NCBI GenBank assembly: GCA_012522255.1
Contig: JAAYKT010000040.1
Span: 1-33,830, forward strand
Reading direction: 5' to 3'
DNA length: 33,830 nt
From: Clostridiales bacterium
GTDB taxonomy: Bacteria > Bacillota > Clostridia > Lutisporales > Lutisporaceae
How positions within the stretch are numbered: the first letter of the stretch is position 1; each line of letters begins with the position of its first letter. The position numbers were made by a program, and so were the translations under genes. Positions 22,556 through 29,886 of this stretch are shown here, piece by piece. The notes below the pieces were generated by a model. It was given only the letters and a program-made list of their open reading frames with translations, searched no databases and was not told the origin of the DNA.

Positions 22556-22572
22556 TGTCAGGATTCCTGACA
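22556..22572. promoter_or_regulatory. 17-bp perfect palindrome TGTCAGGA-T-TCCTGACA
   Basis: Eight-base arms with a one-base centre lie between the VOC gene and the nicotinamidase gene, about 70 bases before the nicotinamidase start. There is no T-tract beside it, so it looks more like an operator or a dispersed palindrome than a terminator. Confidence 0.4.
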
Positions 22573-22629
22573 CCCGGGGATAATGGTATCTCTGTGTGCA
22601 TGTAAATACCCCCGTCTTTCTGATATGGT

Positions 22630-22995
22630 CTATACAATATTTTCTACAAATTGTATTCTTAGACCATTAGGATCCCTAACAAAGAAAAACTTCACCCCTG
22701 GATTCGGTTGAAAAGGACCGCTATCTACCTTTAAACCTTTTTCTTTAATAAAATCCATTTTCTCCTCTAGACAATCTACTTCAAAACCTAAGGAGATATC
22801 AGCTCCTATGACTACATCTTTGCCTGAGCCATCATATATAAGCTCAACCTTTGTCTCGCCTCCGCCTAGGAACACTATTTCGCCATTTGATCCCGTTGGA
22901 AATCTTCTTGATATAGATAACCCCACGATATCCTGATAAAATGCCAAGGATTCTTCCATGCTCTTTACTGAAATTGTCGTCCATAAAAATTTCAT
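22630..22995 (-). CDS. VOC (glyoxalase/bleomycin-resistance) superfamily protein
   Basis: A 121-residue single-unit protein with two beta-alpha-beta-beta-beta repeats: MKFLWTTISVKSMEESLAFY followed by IVGLSISRRFP, and DISLGFEVDCLEEKMDFI followed by VKFFFVRDPNGLRIQFVE. The closing DPNGLRIQFVE is the classic second metal-site edge with its glutamate. Members are glyoxalases, dioxygenases, isomerases or drug-binding proteins; nothing here picks one. The start ATG 22995 is set by GGAGG eight bases upstream; an earlier ATG at 23010 overlaps that site. It is a single gene in the worn region. Confidence 0.85.
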   Translation of the reverse strand: MKFLWTTISVKSMEESLAFYQDIVGLSISRRFPTGSNGEIVFLGGGETKVELIYDGSGKDVVIGADISLGFEVDCLEEKMDFIKEKGLKVDSGPFQPNPGVKFFFVRDPNGLRIQFVENIV

Positions 22996-23116
22996 TTCTA
23001 ATACCTCCATAATTTTTTTATTTTTCCCGGTTTGCTTTTTTAATATTAACTTGGTAAATCAATCTGGGATTCTATCCATAGCTACCCGATAAATCCACCT
23101 CGTTATAATCCCGGTT

Positions 23117-23152
23117 CATGTTCGTTTTCTGGCTCAGAAAAACCTCACTGCT
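23117..23152. repeat. Dispersed hairpin repeat, copy 1
   Basis: The first 25 bases are identical to 24946-24970 and the following 11 differ at two places. The core TTTTCTG-GCT-CAGAAAA is a perfect 7-bp stem with a 3-base loop. It sits just downstream of the minus-strand lipoprotein gene. This copy lacks the GC-rich outer arms of copy 2. Confidence 0.6.
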
Positions 23153-23162
23153 AAACTCATTG

Positions 23163-23759
23163 TTAATTTGCCTTAAGTCTCAATAAATAATGGGTATACC
23201 CTTTCAAACTATCTTCCGTATCTCCATAGGATACGGTTTCCATGGCAAGAAAAATATTGTCTTTGGTTATATAAAACAAAGGATTTGATAAAACCCCACC
23301 CTCTTCATACATAATATAATGTTTGATTTCATTGACATTTAATTGCTTTTTAATATCATCATAATCAAATATTGAATCCAGACCCTCAAAATCCTCTATA
23401 TCTTTCCTAACTAAATCATCATAATATTTATCTCCGTAGTCTTTTACGGTTATAAACTCAAAACCTTCTACCGGACTCTCTCCAAATGTTCCTGTTGTTT
23501 CATGGAAGTAATTTTCTTTTATTGAAAACTGCGCAGCTTTGAAAGTTTCTGTTACTGTCTCTAAGTCATTCTTATATTGTTCTTCACTTATTATAGGGGA
23601 CTTACGCATATATACCACTTCATCAAATGTGTATTCTCCATAAAAATCAGCAATATTTAGGGATGTTATACCAATTGGGTTATTAGAGGATCGACACCCT
23701 GCTAAAACCAAAAGAATGATACCAAGCAAAATAATTATTAATGTTAGCTTTTTATTCAT
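23163..23759 (-). CDS. Putative lipoprotein, family not recognised
   Basis: A 198-residue exported lipoprotein. The N-terminus is a clear lipoprotein signal: MNKKLTLIIILLGIILLVLA followed by the lipobox cysteine (LAGC, C22). The remainder is acidic, aromatic and beta-rich (FYGEYTFDEVVYMRKS, GFEFITVKDYG, NPLFYITKDNIFLAM), resembling small uncharacterised lipoproteins of Bacillota, with no motif I can name. AAAGGAGAT precedes ATG 23759. It faces another lipoprotein gene across a 260-base divergent spacer; the two products are not visibly similar beyond the signal. Confidence 0.75.
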   Translation of the reverse strand: MNKKLTLIIILLGIILLVLAGCRSSNNPIGITSLNIADFYGEYTFDEVVYMRKSPIISEEQYKNDLETVTETFKAAQFSIKENYFHETTGTFGESPVEGFEFITVKDYGDKYYDDLVRKDIEDFEGLDSIFDYDDIKKQLNVNEIKHYIMYEEGGVLSNPLFYITKDNIFLAMETVSYGDTEDSLKGYTHYLLRLKAN

Positions 23760-23793
23760 TTACTTCTATCTCCTTTTTTACATAGGCTAAGCA

Positions 23794-23836
23794 GACCTCA
23801 GCATTGCCCATTTTCAATGATGAACCATCCATCCGA
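23794..23836. repeat. Diverged 43-bp dispersed repeat, copy 2
   Basis: It matches 21649-21691 at 34 of 43 positions (GACCT..GCATTG..CCA at one end, CATCCA.CCGA at the other). It lies in the divergent spacer between the two lipoprotein genes, about 35 bases before the start codon of the minus-strand one. Confidence 0.45.
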
Positions 23837-23944
23837 ACTTATTATTTTACAGTTTACTGACCTTCCTGCGGAACATTGTTTGACTAAACTCAGTCTGACA
23901 TCTTAAAACAATAGTGTCAATATGATATACACTTGTTTTATTTG

Positions 23945-23973
23945 TTGACAAATCTTAATGTCTGAAACAAAAT
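23945..23973 (+). promoter_or_regulatory. Candidate promoter of the plus-strand lipoprotein gene
   Basis: An exact TTGACA (23945-23950) is followed after 17 bases by CAAAAT (23968-23973), a modest -10. A TATAAA lies slightly further on. The start codon is about 47 bases downstream. Confidence 0.4.
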
Positions 23974-24020
23974 ATAAATGAAACCGCGAAATTCTGTTTA
24001 ATAAAACTCTGGGGGTAAAA

Positions 24021-24677
24021 ATGAAAAATCATAAATTAAAAATACTAATAATACTACTAGCGGTTTTAATAGCCGCAATCGGTTGTGTCAATAATGGTAA
24101 AACAAAAGATGAAAATATAAATATTATTCCTTTGACGGATATTGAAATTGAAAGTTTCAATGAGTCTTTTAAGCCAATACTTGTTGATGAACAGGGCATA
24201 GGCTACGTTAACCCTATCAGCAACTTCTTTACATCTTATTACGACAAGCCTGAAGATATTAATCTCGCCGAATTTCTTAGCTATTTTACACCGGACAGAG
24301 ATGTTCAAGATGGTGATGAATTTGATGCACTCAAAAATGAAAAGAACTGGCCCTTTGGTACTGACAGGGATTTTAAAAGCATGCCTGTTCCTATACATGC
24401 TTTTCATGTTGAAACCATAAACAAAGAGCTGCAACAATATATGGATATAACATTAGATGATATAAGCGGTATAGGTACTGAAAGCCTTATATTTCTTGAA
24501 GAATATAATGCATATTATAATTTCACCAGTGATTTTGCCGCCGGTGTCTTTCAATGTACCAGGGGGGAAACCGAGGGAAACATAGTCCGCCTGTTTAGTG
24601 AATCCGTGACACTTACTTTAAGGAAACACGATGATGATTATTTAATCCTGTCACACCAACTATCTGCAAAAGATTAA
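24021..24677 (+). CDS. Putative lipoprotein, family not recognised
   Basis: A 218-residue exported lipoprotein. The signal (KLKILIILLAVLIAAIGC) ends in a lipobox cysteine at residue 22, followed by a polar linker (NNGKTKDEN). The mature part is acidic, with segments such as GYVNPISNFFTSYYDKPEDI and ISGIGTESLIFLEEYNAYYN, and ends in a beta-like ESVTLTLRKHDDDYLILSH. No known domain is visible. GGGGGT lies five bases before the ATG. The frame closes just before the remains of a subtilase, which suggests that the downstream DNA has been rearranged. Confidence 0.75.
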   Translation: MKNHKLKILIILLAVLIAAIGCVNNGKTKDENINIIPLTDIEIESFNESFKPILVDEQGIGYVNPISNFFTSYYDKPEDINLAEFLSYFTPDRDVQDGDEFDALKNEKNWPFGTDRDFKSMPVPIHAFHVETINKELQQYMDITLDDISGIGTESLIFLEEYNAYYNFTSDFAAGVFQCTRGETEGNIVRLFSESVTLTLRKHDDDYLILSHQLSAKD

Positions 24678-24688
24678 TTATTTATATT

Positions 24689-24925
24689 TTAAGTGAGGGT
24701 TTATATTTTGAAGGTTCTCCATCATATCAATATACCGGGCAAGGCGGCTTAAGCTGGGGTATACCTTATGCTGCAGGTGTATTGGCATTAGGGTGGCAAG
24801 TAAACCCAACTTTAAACAATGAGCAAATCCTTCAGATTCTCTTTGATACATGCACTACAGCAGATGATGGAAGCAATATAATAAATCCTCCTACATTTAT
24901 AGATGCTGTTAAAAACTTTCAATAA
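24689..24925 (+). pseudogene. C-terminal fragment of a subtilase (S8 family peptidase)
   Basis: The plus-strand frame reads SEGLYFEGSPSYQYTGQGGL, then SWGIPYAAGVLALGWQVNPT and ends INPPTFIDAVKNFQ with a TAA at 24923-24925. GLSWGIPYAAG matches the subtilase catalytic-serine motif GTSxAxPxxAG, followed by the usual helix and the closing domain end. The aspartate and histidine parts of the triad and any start codon are missing, so this is a 3' remnant of about 78 codons. It begins immediately after the lipoprotein stop codon, marking a deletion or recombination joint. Confidence 0.75.
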
Positions 24926-24939
24926 TATCAATAATAATG

Positions 24940-24987
24940 GCGGGCCATGTTCGTTTTCTGGCTCAGAAAAGCCCCACTGCTGCCCGC
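24940..24987. repeat. Dispersed hairpin repeat, copy 2, with GC-rich outer arms
   Basis: GCGGGC (24940-24945) pairs with GCCCGC (24982-24987), enclosing the 36-base unit shared with 23117-23152 and its inner stem TTTTCTG-GCT-CAGAAAA. It lies exactly between the subtilase remnant and the toxin remnant, so it may mark the joint between them. Confidence 0.6.
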
Positions 24988-24990
24988 AGG

Positions 24991-25176
24991 ACAAAGAATG
25001 AATTAATGGATGCCGGAGCGATTTCCATTTCTCAACACAGAATTTATACCGCTGAATAAGTTCACAAGATGTCCGTTGAGAAATGGTATTTGATTCTGTA
25101 TCAGATTAAGGATCAGACAGTATATGTTGATTATATCGTGGATTGTAGACAAGATTATGGTTGGCTGGTGCGGTAG
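24991..25176 (+). pseudogene. Decayed RelE/ParE-family toxin gene
   Basis: One frame reads KNELMDAGAISISQHRIYTA, an in-frame TAA at 25057-25059, then VHKMSVEKWYLILYQI and KDQTVYVDYIVDCRQDYGWL before the stop at 25174-25176. The second half matches the conserved end of RelE/ParE toxins (VxxYLIFYxVxxxTVxIxRIxxxRxDY). The N-terminal strands and any start are missing and no antitoxin gene precedes it. The combination of truncation and internal stop shows it is dead. Confidence 0.7.
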
Positions 25177-25305
25177 AACTTATTTATTTCAATTAATGTT
25201 TATATATAGCGCCCAAACAGGAATTCGTTACGATGTTATTCTGCATTGCTTGCTGCAACGATTGAGTATAAGGTATCGTAATGGTAAGCAAAGGAGGCGG
25301 GAAAT

Positions 25306-25731
25306 ATGTTTAGTGAAAATCTTAAAAATCTTCGTAAGGAAAAGGGGCTTTCACAAGAGGAATTGGCAGAGCGATTGCATATAGTTCGGCAGACAATATC
25401 AAAATGGGAAAAAGGTCTTTCGGTACCTGACGCAGACATTCTTATTCGGATTGCTGAAATTTTCGAAACATCTGTAAGCACACTTCTTGGTGATACAGTA
25501 GTGGCATCTAACGATAGGAACATTGTAGCCCAAAAATTAGAGCAACTCAACGCACTGTTAGCCGAAAAAAATAAGCGAAGCCGTCGTATTTGGAAAGCGG
25601 TTACAATTATTTTGATTTCCATTGTTGCGATAACGGTATTACTATTCATATTCAACTTTTCAGTTACTCAGAAATTTTTTGAATCTGGCAAGTCAACTGT
25701 AATCACGAAACAAAACGCACAGATAAAATAA
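25306..25731 (+). CDS. XRE-family transcriptional regulator with C-terminal membrane helix
   Basis: A 141-residue regulator. Residues about 1-62 are a Cro/cI-type helix-turn-helix (LKNLRKEKGLSQEELAERLH, RQTISKWEKGLSVPDADIL). A charged linker (LEQLNALLAEKNKRSRR) leads to one transmembrane helix (AVTIILISIVAITVLLFIF) and a short outer tail. Membrane-tethered XRE proteins of this shape are common in Bacillota and may sense the envelope directly. AAGGAGG lies ten bases before the ATG. It precedes the ECF sigma gene in the same direction, but a separate promoter lies between them, so it is probably independent. Confidence 0.88.
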   Translation: MFSENLKNLRKEKGLSQEELAERLHIVRQTISKWEKGLSVPDADILIRIAEIFETSVSTLLGDTVVASNDRNIVAQKLEQLNALLAEKNKRSRRIWKAVTIILISIVAITVLLFIFNFSVTQKFFESGKSTVITKQNAQIK

Positions 25732-25771
25732 CCATCCCATAAAAGTTAATTTAAATTTGAAGGGGCCATAG

Positions 25772-25802
25772 TGTAACCTTTTGCTATACTTTTCCCTCTA
25801 TA
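25772..25802 (+). promoter_or_regulatory. ECF-type promoter, probably autoregulatory
   Basis: TGTAACC (25772-25778) followed after 17 bases by CTCTATA (25796-25802) resembles the TGTAACC/CGTCTATA pattern I know from autoregulated ECF sigma operons of Bacillota. It lies about 20 bases before the sigma factor's start, leaving just room for the ribosome binding site. Confidence 0.6.
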
Positions 25803-25822
25803 TAAGTGAAGGAGGTGTTTTG

Positions 25823-26377
25823 ATGGATGATAATAAAATAATCGAACTTTACTTTGCCCGAGATGAGGCGGCAATCAAAGAAACCAAAATTGCTTATGGC
25901 AAAAAGCTTGATAATCTATCTTTTGACATTTTGAAAAATATTGAAGATACCCTGGAATGTGTAAATGATACTTATTTAAAAACATGGAATACTGTACCGC
26001 CCCAAAAGCCAACCTACTTTTATGCTTTTATCTCTAAAATATGCAGGCATCTGTGCTTCGACAGGTTAGATTACCAGAATGCCAAGAAGCGAAAATTTGA
26101 AACAGTTACCCTTTCTGATGAACTAGCTAACTGTATCCCGGATACACTTAACGATGCAGAGTTTGAGGATAAAGCAATTGGAGATGCCCTGACAATATTT
26201 TTGAATACTTTATCTAAGAATCATAGGCTGATATTTATGCGCAGATATTGGTTTTGCGAGCCAATATCTGATGTAGCAAATCATCTCAAGGTATCGGAAA
26301 GTAAGGTCAAAACATCGCTTCATCGAACACGCATAAAATTAAGAGCATATTTAGAAACGGAGGGAATTTCTATATGA
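25823..26377 (+). CDS. ECF-type RNA polymerase sigma factor
   Basis: A 184-residue sigma-70 family factor. Region 2 is at about residues 5-85 (ARDEAAIKETKIAYGKKL, VNDTYLKTWNTVPPQKPTYF, AFISKICRHLCFDRLDYQNA). Region 4 is at about 120-180 (FLNTLSKNHRLIFMRRYWF, PISDVANHLKVSESKVKTSL, HRTRIKLRAYLE). The short linker without regions 1 and 3 defines ECF factors. The DxAA.IKET start is common in one clostridial ECF group. The start ATG 25823 has GGAGG seven bases upstream; an in-frame TTG at 25781 lies before the promoter -10 and is rejected. Its stop overlaps the anti-sigma start (ATGA), so the two are made together. Confidence 0.93.
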   Translation: MDDNKIIELYFARDEAAIKETKIAYGKKLDNLSFDILKNIEDTLECVNDTYLKTWNTVPPQKPTYFYAFISKICRHLCFDRLDYQNAKKRKFETVTLSDELANCIPDTLNDAEFEDKAIGDALTIFLNTLSKNHRLIFMRRYWFCEPISDVANHLKVSESKVKTSLHRTRIKLRAYLETEGISI

Positions 26378-27633
26378 AAGGAAATGATTTATTAAAAGGT
26401 TTAACCTATGTGGATGATAGTTTAATAAAAGAAGCAGAAGAACATAAACTGAAAAAGTCACCAATTAGGCTTGTACTGCCTCTTGCTGCGAGCTTTGCAT
26501 TAACTATTGCCGTATTTACAATCTGGTCAAATTATTCAAACCATTTGCCCTTATCTCCCGGAAACAATATTCCGCCTATTGTGGGTAACGAAGGCCCTCA
26601 TTCCGACAAGGGTTATATACTTTATTTTAATGAGGCTGATAGTCAAATAGCCGCTAGTATCCATATTGAAGGTCATTTTTGGGAAGAATTAACCTCCGCA
26701 CAAATAGAAGGGTTATTTCAGGACATTACGAAAAAATATAAAATAGACGGCACAGTTAACTATTCGTATAAATCAGGTTCTGCATCAGTTTTCAATATTG
26801 ATGCACGATTTAATGCTAATGGCAAGGATGTAAAAGTCACTATCGCACCGGGAGAAATGATAAAATGCTATCTGATTGAGGGTGAGCCCATCTTTTCTGA
26901 AATTGAAGGCGTGAACATTGAAGCTGGTATCTTTATTACTGACAAAAACAGTAAGGGTCAGCTAAACTACATTTATTATGCAGATTTCAAAATCGATGAT
27001 ATTGCCTACAATGTTGAGTACATTGGTAATAAAGACGATAAGGATTTTTTCACCAATATTATTGCAGATATAGTTTTAGGTGGTAAGGCAGATCTTTCTG
27101 TTCTGGAAAATCCCGTCGTGCCTAAGCTTCGTAGTGACAGGCTGACGGAAATTGAGGCTTATGGCGAAAAAGATTTTGGAGCCTATTTACTAAAAGTGCC
27201 AAATAATTATACTTTTAATGATGCTACACGCTTTGTTAACCAGAATAGCGACTTTTTGTCATCAAGCTGGTCGCGGGGTTATGATGATATCAGAATCACA
27301 ATTTCAAAGTTAAATGAACAGGATAAAGAAAGAATTGTTTCGCTAAAAGATACAAAGCTTTACGACATGTCACTTTATCCTATCCCATGGGCAGAAAGTA
27401 TGCCGAGGGATAAAGCAAATATTATAGAAAATCCTATTTTCAAGATTGAAGAGCTTACTATCGATATTTTGAAGCTGCGTGGTTATACCCGCAACGAGCA
27501 AGGTGGCCCAGGCAAAAACATTATAAATATGAGATTTTCTGTGCTTTACGATGATATTCTTGTGGAGGTTAATACAGAAGGTGTTAGTTATGAATATCTA
27601 TTTAATGAATTGTCAAAGATACCTCATGTCTAA
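26374..27633 (+). CDS. Membrane anti-sigma factor paired with the ECF sigma
   Basis: A 419-residue single-pass protein. A short cytosolic region (MKGNDLLKGLTYVDDSLIKE, then AEEHKLKKSP) precedes one helix (LVLPLAASFALTIAVFTIW); the remaining 370 residues are outside. Such short N-termini binding the sigma factor, a single helix and a large sensory domain are typical of clostridial ECF partners. The outer part contains two similar beta-rich halves of unknown fold (YILYFNEADSQIAASIHIEG, LRGYTRNEQGG, NMRFSVLYDDILVEVNTEGV). The 4-base ATGA overlap with the sigma gene gives translational coupling. There is no zinc-binding HxxxCxxC motif, so this is not a classical ZAS protein. The signal sensed is unknown. 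Confidence 0.8.
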   Translation: MKGNDLLKGLTYVDDSLIKEAEEHKLKKSPIRLVLPLAASFALTIAVFTIWSNYSNHLPLSPGNNIPPIVGNEGPHSDKGYILYFNEADSQIAASIHIEGHFWEELTSAQIEGLFQDITKKYKIDGTVNYSYKSGSASVFNIDARFNANGKDVKVTIAPGEMIKCYLIEGEPIFSEIEGVNIEAGIFITDKNSKGQLNYIYYADFKIDDIAYNVEYIGNKDDKDFFTNIIADIVLGGKADLSVLENPVVPKLRSDRLTEIEAYGEKDFGAYLLKVPNNYTFNDATRFVNQNSDFLSSSWSRGYDDIRITISKLNEQDKERIVSLKDTKLYDMSLYPIPWAESMPRDKANIIENPIFKIEELTIDILKLRGYTRNEQGGPGKNIINMRFSVLYDDILVEVNTEGVSYEYLFNELSKIPHV

Positions 27634-27697
27634 ATCAAAATCTATTATTAGATATTGAACGTCTAACACACAAATAATCTATGATATAGCTCAAAAT

Positions 27698-27724
27698 GGA
27701 GCCACTGCAGAAAGCAGTGTCTCC
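27698..27724 (+). terminator. Probable terminator of the sigma/anti-sigma operon
   Basis: GGAG, a one-base mismatch, and CACTGC (to 27708) pair with GCAGTG and CTCC (27714-27724) around a five-base AGAAA loop. TTGTTCGTT follows, a modest T-rich tail. It lies 65 bases after the stop codon. Confidence 0.6.
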
Positions 27725-27945
27725 TTGTTCGTTACATTCCCAAAATAGTCCAAAGTATCCTTGCAAAAGAACAGTTAATTCATGCTATAGTTTATATATA
27801 AAAATAAACTTTTAAAAATAACGAATATCAAGCAGTTGTCTATATAGTTAAATGGTGTTATCCGTTTTGGACGTTCATGGGCAATACCTAAAAATGTAGA
27901 AAAGCCTGCGGATGGTAGAATGAAAGAAAATCGAGAAAAAAGAAA

Positions 27946-27974
27946 TTGAGAAAAACTTGAGATTTACATGTAAT
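27946..27974 (+). promoter_or_regulatory. Candidate promoter of the two-component/ABC operon
   Basis: TTGAGA (27946-27951), a 17-base spacer and TGTAAT (27969-27974) lie about 30 bases before the response-regulator start. The TTGAGA is part of a local direct repeat (TTGAGA at 27946 and 27957). Confidence 0.5.
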
Positions 27975-28003
27975 AATAGTATCTGCTGAGGGGAGGGTGT
28001 TAT

Positions 28004-28678
28004 TTGAAACATAAAATATTGATTGTTGATGATGAAAAAGGCATTGTCACAATGATGAAGAATTATTTTGAAATGTCAGGATACCAAGTGTATTCTGCTT
28101 ATAATGGTAACGAGGCTCTTCAAAAAGTCTCCTGCCAACCGGACATCATTTTGCTCGATATCAATATGCCGGAGATGGACGGCATTTCTGTTTGCCGGCG
28201 TATTCGTGAACACATCTCCTGCCCAGTCCTTTTTCTCACTGCCCGTATCGAGAGCAAGGATAAAATTATAGGATTGCAGGCCGGTGCGGATGACTATATT
28301 GTCAAGCCCTTTGACATAGATGAGCTGGGGGCGCGAGTGGAAGCACATTTGCGCCGTGAACAGCGGAAGCAGGAACGGTCTGTAGTGCGATTTTTTGACG
28401 AGCTGGCTATCGACTATTTGAAAAGAGAGATAACGATAAATACTAATCTTATCCTGTTATCAAAAAAAGAATTTGATATTGTAGAGCTGCTTTCCGTGAA
28501 TGCTGGACAAGTTTTTGACCGGGAACGTATTTACGAAGTCATATGGGGCATTGAGGGTGACGGCAGCAGTGATACCATCATGGAGCATATACGAAAGATC
28601 CGTTTAAAATTAGCTGCGTATACCAACCACAGTTATATTAAAACGATATGGGGGGTAGGTTATAAGTGGAACGGCTAA
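28004..28678 (+). CDS. OmpR/PhoB-family response regulator
   Basis: A 224-residue two-domain regulator. The receiver domain (residues 1-118) has the acidic pair D9/D10, phospho-acceptor D52 (IILLDINMPEMDG), T79 and K101 (DYIVKPFD). The winged-helix DNA-binding domain (about 128-222) has LLSKKEFDIVELLSVNAGQV, RIYEVIWGIEG, SDTIMEHIRKIRLKL and the closing IKTIWGVGYKW. It starts with TTG 28004, seven bases after a GGAGG. It should be phosphorylated by the kinase encoded next, which overlaps it by 13 bases, and probably controls this operon including the ABC transporter (inference from order). Confidence 0.95.
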   Translation: MKHKILIVDDEKGIVTMMKNYFEMSGYQVYSAYNGNEALQKVSCQPDIILLDINMPEMDGISVCRRIREHISCPVLFLTARIESKDKIIGLQAGADDYIVKPFDIDELGARVEAHLRREQRKQERSVVRFFDELAIDYLKREITINTNLILLSKKEFDIVELLSVNAGQVFDRERIYEVIWGIEGDGSSDTIMEHIRKIRLKLAAYTNHSYIKTIWGVGYKWNG

Positions 28679-29829
28679 AGCAAATGAGTTTGAAAAAAGC
28701 ATTTTTTTACTTAACGATGCTGTTTTTATTTATCGCCCTCATCTTAAGTGCTTTTTCAGTAATGGCCATCAGCAGAATTTTACAGCAATATGGATCGCCA
28801 TTAGAAATGAAAATAGACGGCAACGGTATTATAATTCCGACTGCGGCAACGGTTGATAATGCTATTCCCCTTTGGTATCACGCATTAGGGATTTTACAAC
28901 TGGCACTTCCGGTTTTTTTTGTAACAACAGGCTTGCTGTCGGCCAGTCTCGTGTTTTATCGCCTGAAATTAAAAAAACCCCTTGCTGAGTTGCAAGCCGG
29001 AGCAGTGCGGATTATGCAAAATGATTTGGATTTTTCAATTCAGTCCATTTCTAAGGATGAGCTTGGTCAGCTATGCAATTCCTTTGAGAAAATGCGTCTT
29101 GAGCTTTTGAACAATAACCGGGAGCTTTGGCGGCAGATGGAAGAGCGCAAGCGTCTCAATGCGGTTTTTTCCCATGACCTTCGTAATCCGGTTACCGTGC
29201 TGAAAGGCTCTGCAAAAATACTAAAAAAGGGACTATCCAATGGTACATTGTCATCCCAAAATGCACAGGATTCCGTATTGCTGATAGAAGAATATACTGG
29301 CAGAATTGAAACCTATATTGAAGCCATGAGCAGTGTACAACGTCTGGAAGAACTGCAATGCTCCCCTAATAATATTTGTTTGGAAACAGTGATTAAAGAA
29401 TTATCGGATAGTGCTCGCCTACTTACAATGGATTCCAGCATTAAAATAGAAGTAAAAGTTGAAAACCAATTCGTAACGTTGCAAAAAAATGTTTGGCTTG
29501 ATAAGGCAATTGTATTCAATATAGCTGAGAATCTGATTATGAATGCAGTGAGGTTCGCAAAAACCAAAATACAAGTCGGCTTAAGGCTGGATGCGGAAAC
29601 GCTTGTATTGTCCGTACAGGATGATGGACTGGGTTTCCCGCAAGAAATCCTTCGCAAAGGAGCAGAGCCATTTCTCCGTGGTGATAAAGGTAATGACCAT
29701 AGCTCTCATTTCGGCATGGGCCTCTATGTTTGTCGCCTCCTATGTGAAAAACACAGCGGTTCATTACAGCTGAAAAACACCCAAGACGGAGCTTTGGTAA
29801 CAGCAAGATTTAAAGTTTTTAGAACTTGA
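28666..29829 (+). CDS. Sensor histidine kinase
   Basis: A 387-residue membrane kinase. Two transmembrane helices (about 12-35 and 72-97) enclose a short outer loop of about 37 residues, too small for a separate sensor domain. A HAMP region follows (about 98-150). The HisKA helix has the phospho-acceptor in VFSHDLRNPVTVLKG (H170). The ATPase domain has the N box (ENLIMNAVRFAK), G1 (DDGLGFPQEIL) and G2 (FGMGLYVCRL). Short-loop kinases beside ABC permeases often sense through the transporter, as in BceS-type systems; that is inference here. GTG 28666 is chosen for its upstream TAGG site and overlap with the regulator; ATG 28684 is an alternative. Confidence 0.93.
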   Translation: MERLKQMSLKKAFFYLTMLFLFIALILSAFSVMAISRILQQYGSPLEMKIDGNGIIIPTAATVDNAIPLWYHALGILQLALPVFFVTTGLLSASLVFYRLKLKKPLAELQAGAVRIMQNDLDFSIQSISKDELGQLCNSFEKMRLELLNNNRELWRQMEERKRLNAVFSHDLRNPVTVLKGSAKILKKGLSNGTLSSQNAQDSVLLIEEYTGRIETYIEAMSSVQRLEELQCSPNNICLETVIKELSDSARLLTMDSSIKIEVKVENQFVTLQKNVWLDKAIVFNIAENLIMNAVRFAKTKIQVGLRLDAETLVLSVQDDGLGFPQEILRKGAEPFLRGDKGNDHSSHFGMGLYVCRLLCEKHSGSLQLKNTQDGALVTARFKVFRT

Positions 29830-29848
29830 GTAATTTTTGAGAATTACT
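29829..29848 (+). promoter_or_regulatory. First intergenic hairpin after the kinase gene
   Basis: AGTAATT (29829-29835), loop TTTGAG and AATTACT (29842-29848) form a perfect 7-bp stem beginning on the last base of the kinase stop codon. It lacks a T-tract, so it is more likely an RNA-stability or spacing element than a terminator. Confidence 0.45.
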
Positions 29849-29854
29849 TGATAA

Positions 29855-29880
29855 ACTCTCCTTATCAACGGAAGGAGAGT
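29855..29880 (+). promoter_or_regulatory. Hairpin that sequesters the ABC ATPase ribosome binding site
   Basis: ACTCTCCTT (29855-29863) pairs perfectly with AAGGAGAGT (29872-29880) around ATCAACGG. The 3' arm contains the AAGGAG Shine-Dalgarno of the ATPase gene, whose ATG is at 29887. The run ATTTTT follows the stem, so the same structure could act as an intrinsic terminator. Either way it could lower transporter expression relative to the two-component genes. Confidence 0.6.
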
Positions 29881-29886
29881 ATTTTT

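Larger units (their letters stand above)
24678..25305. other. Region of gene remains before the XRE regulator
   Basis: This 628-base stretch has no intact gene. It holds a subtilase tail (to 24925), a GC-edged hairpin repeat (24940-24987), a dead RelE/ParE-like toxin gene (24991-25176) and about 130 bases leading to the XRE gene, where I see a TATAAG near 25266 but no convincing -35. Confidence 0.65.
27634..28003. other. Intergenic region between the sigma/anti-sigma operon and the two-component system
   Basis: This 370-base gap has no protein-like frame. It contains the hairpin at 27698-27724, AT-rich sequence around 27780-27850 with no clear function, and the candidate two-component promoter at 27946-27974. 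Confidence 0.6.

Noticed and set aside
25236..25655. A 139-codon minus-strand frame over the XRE regulator
   Set aside because: The opposite strand encodes a textbook helix-turn-helix with a good ribosome binding site.
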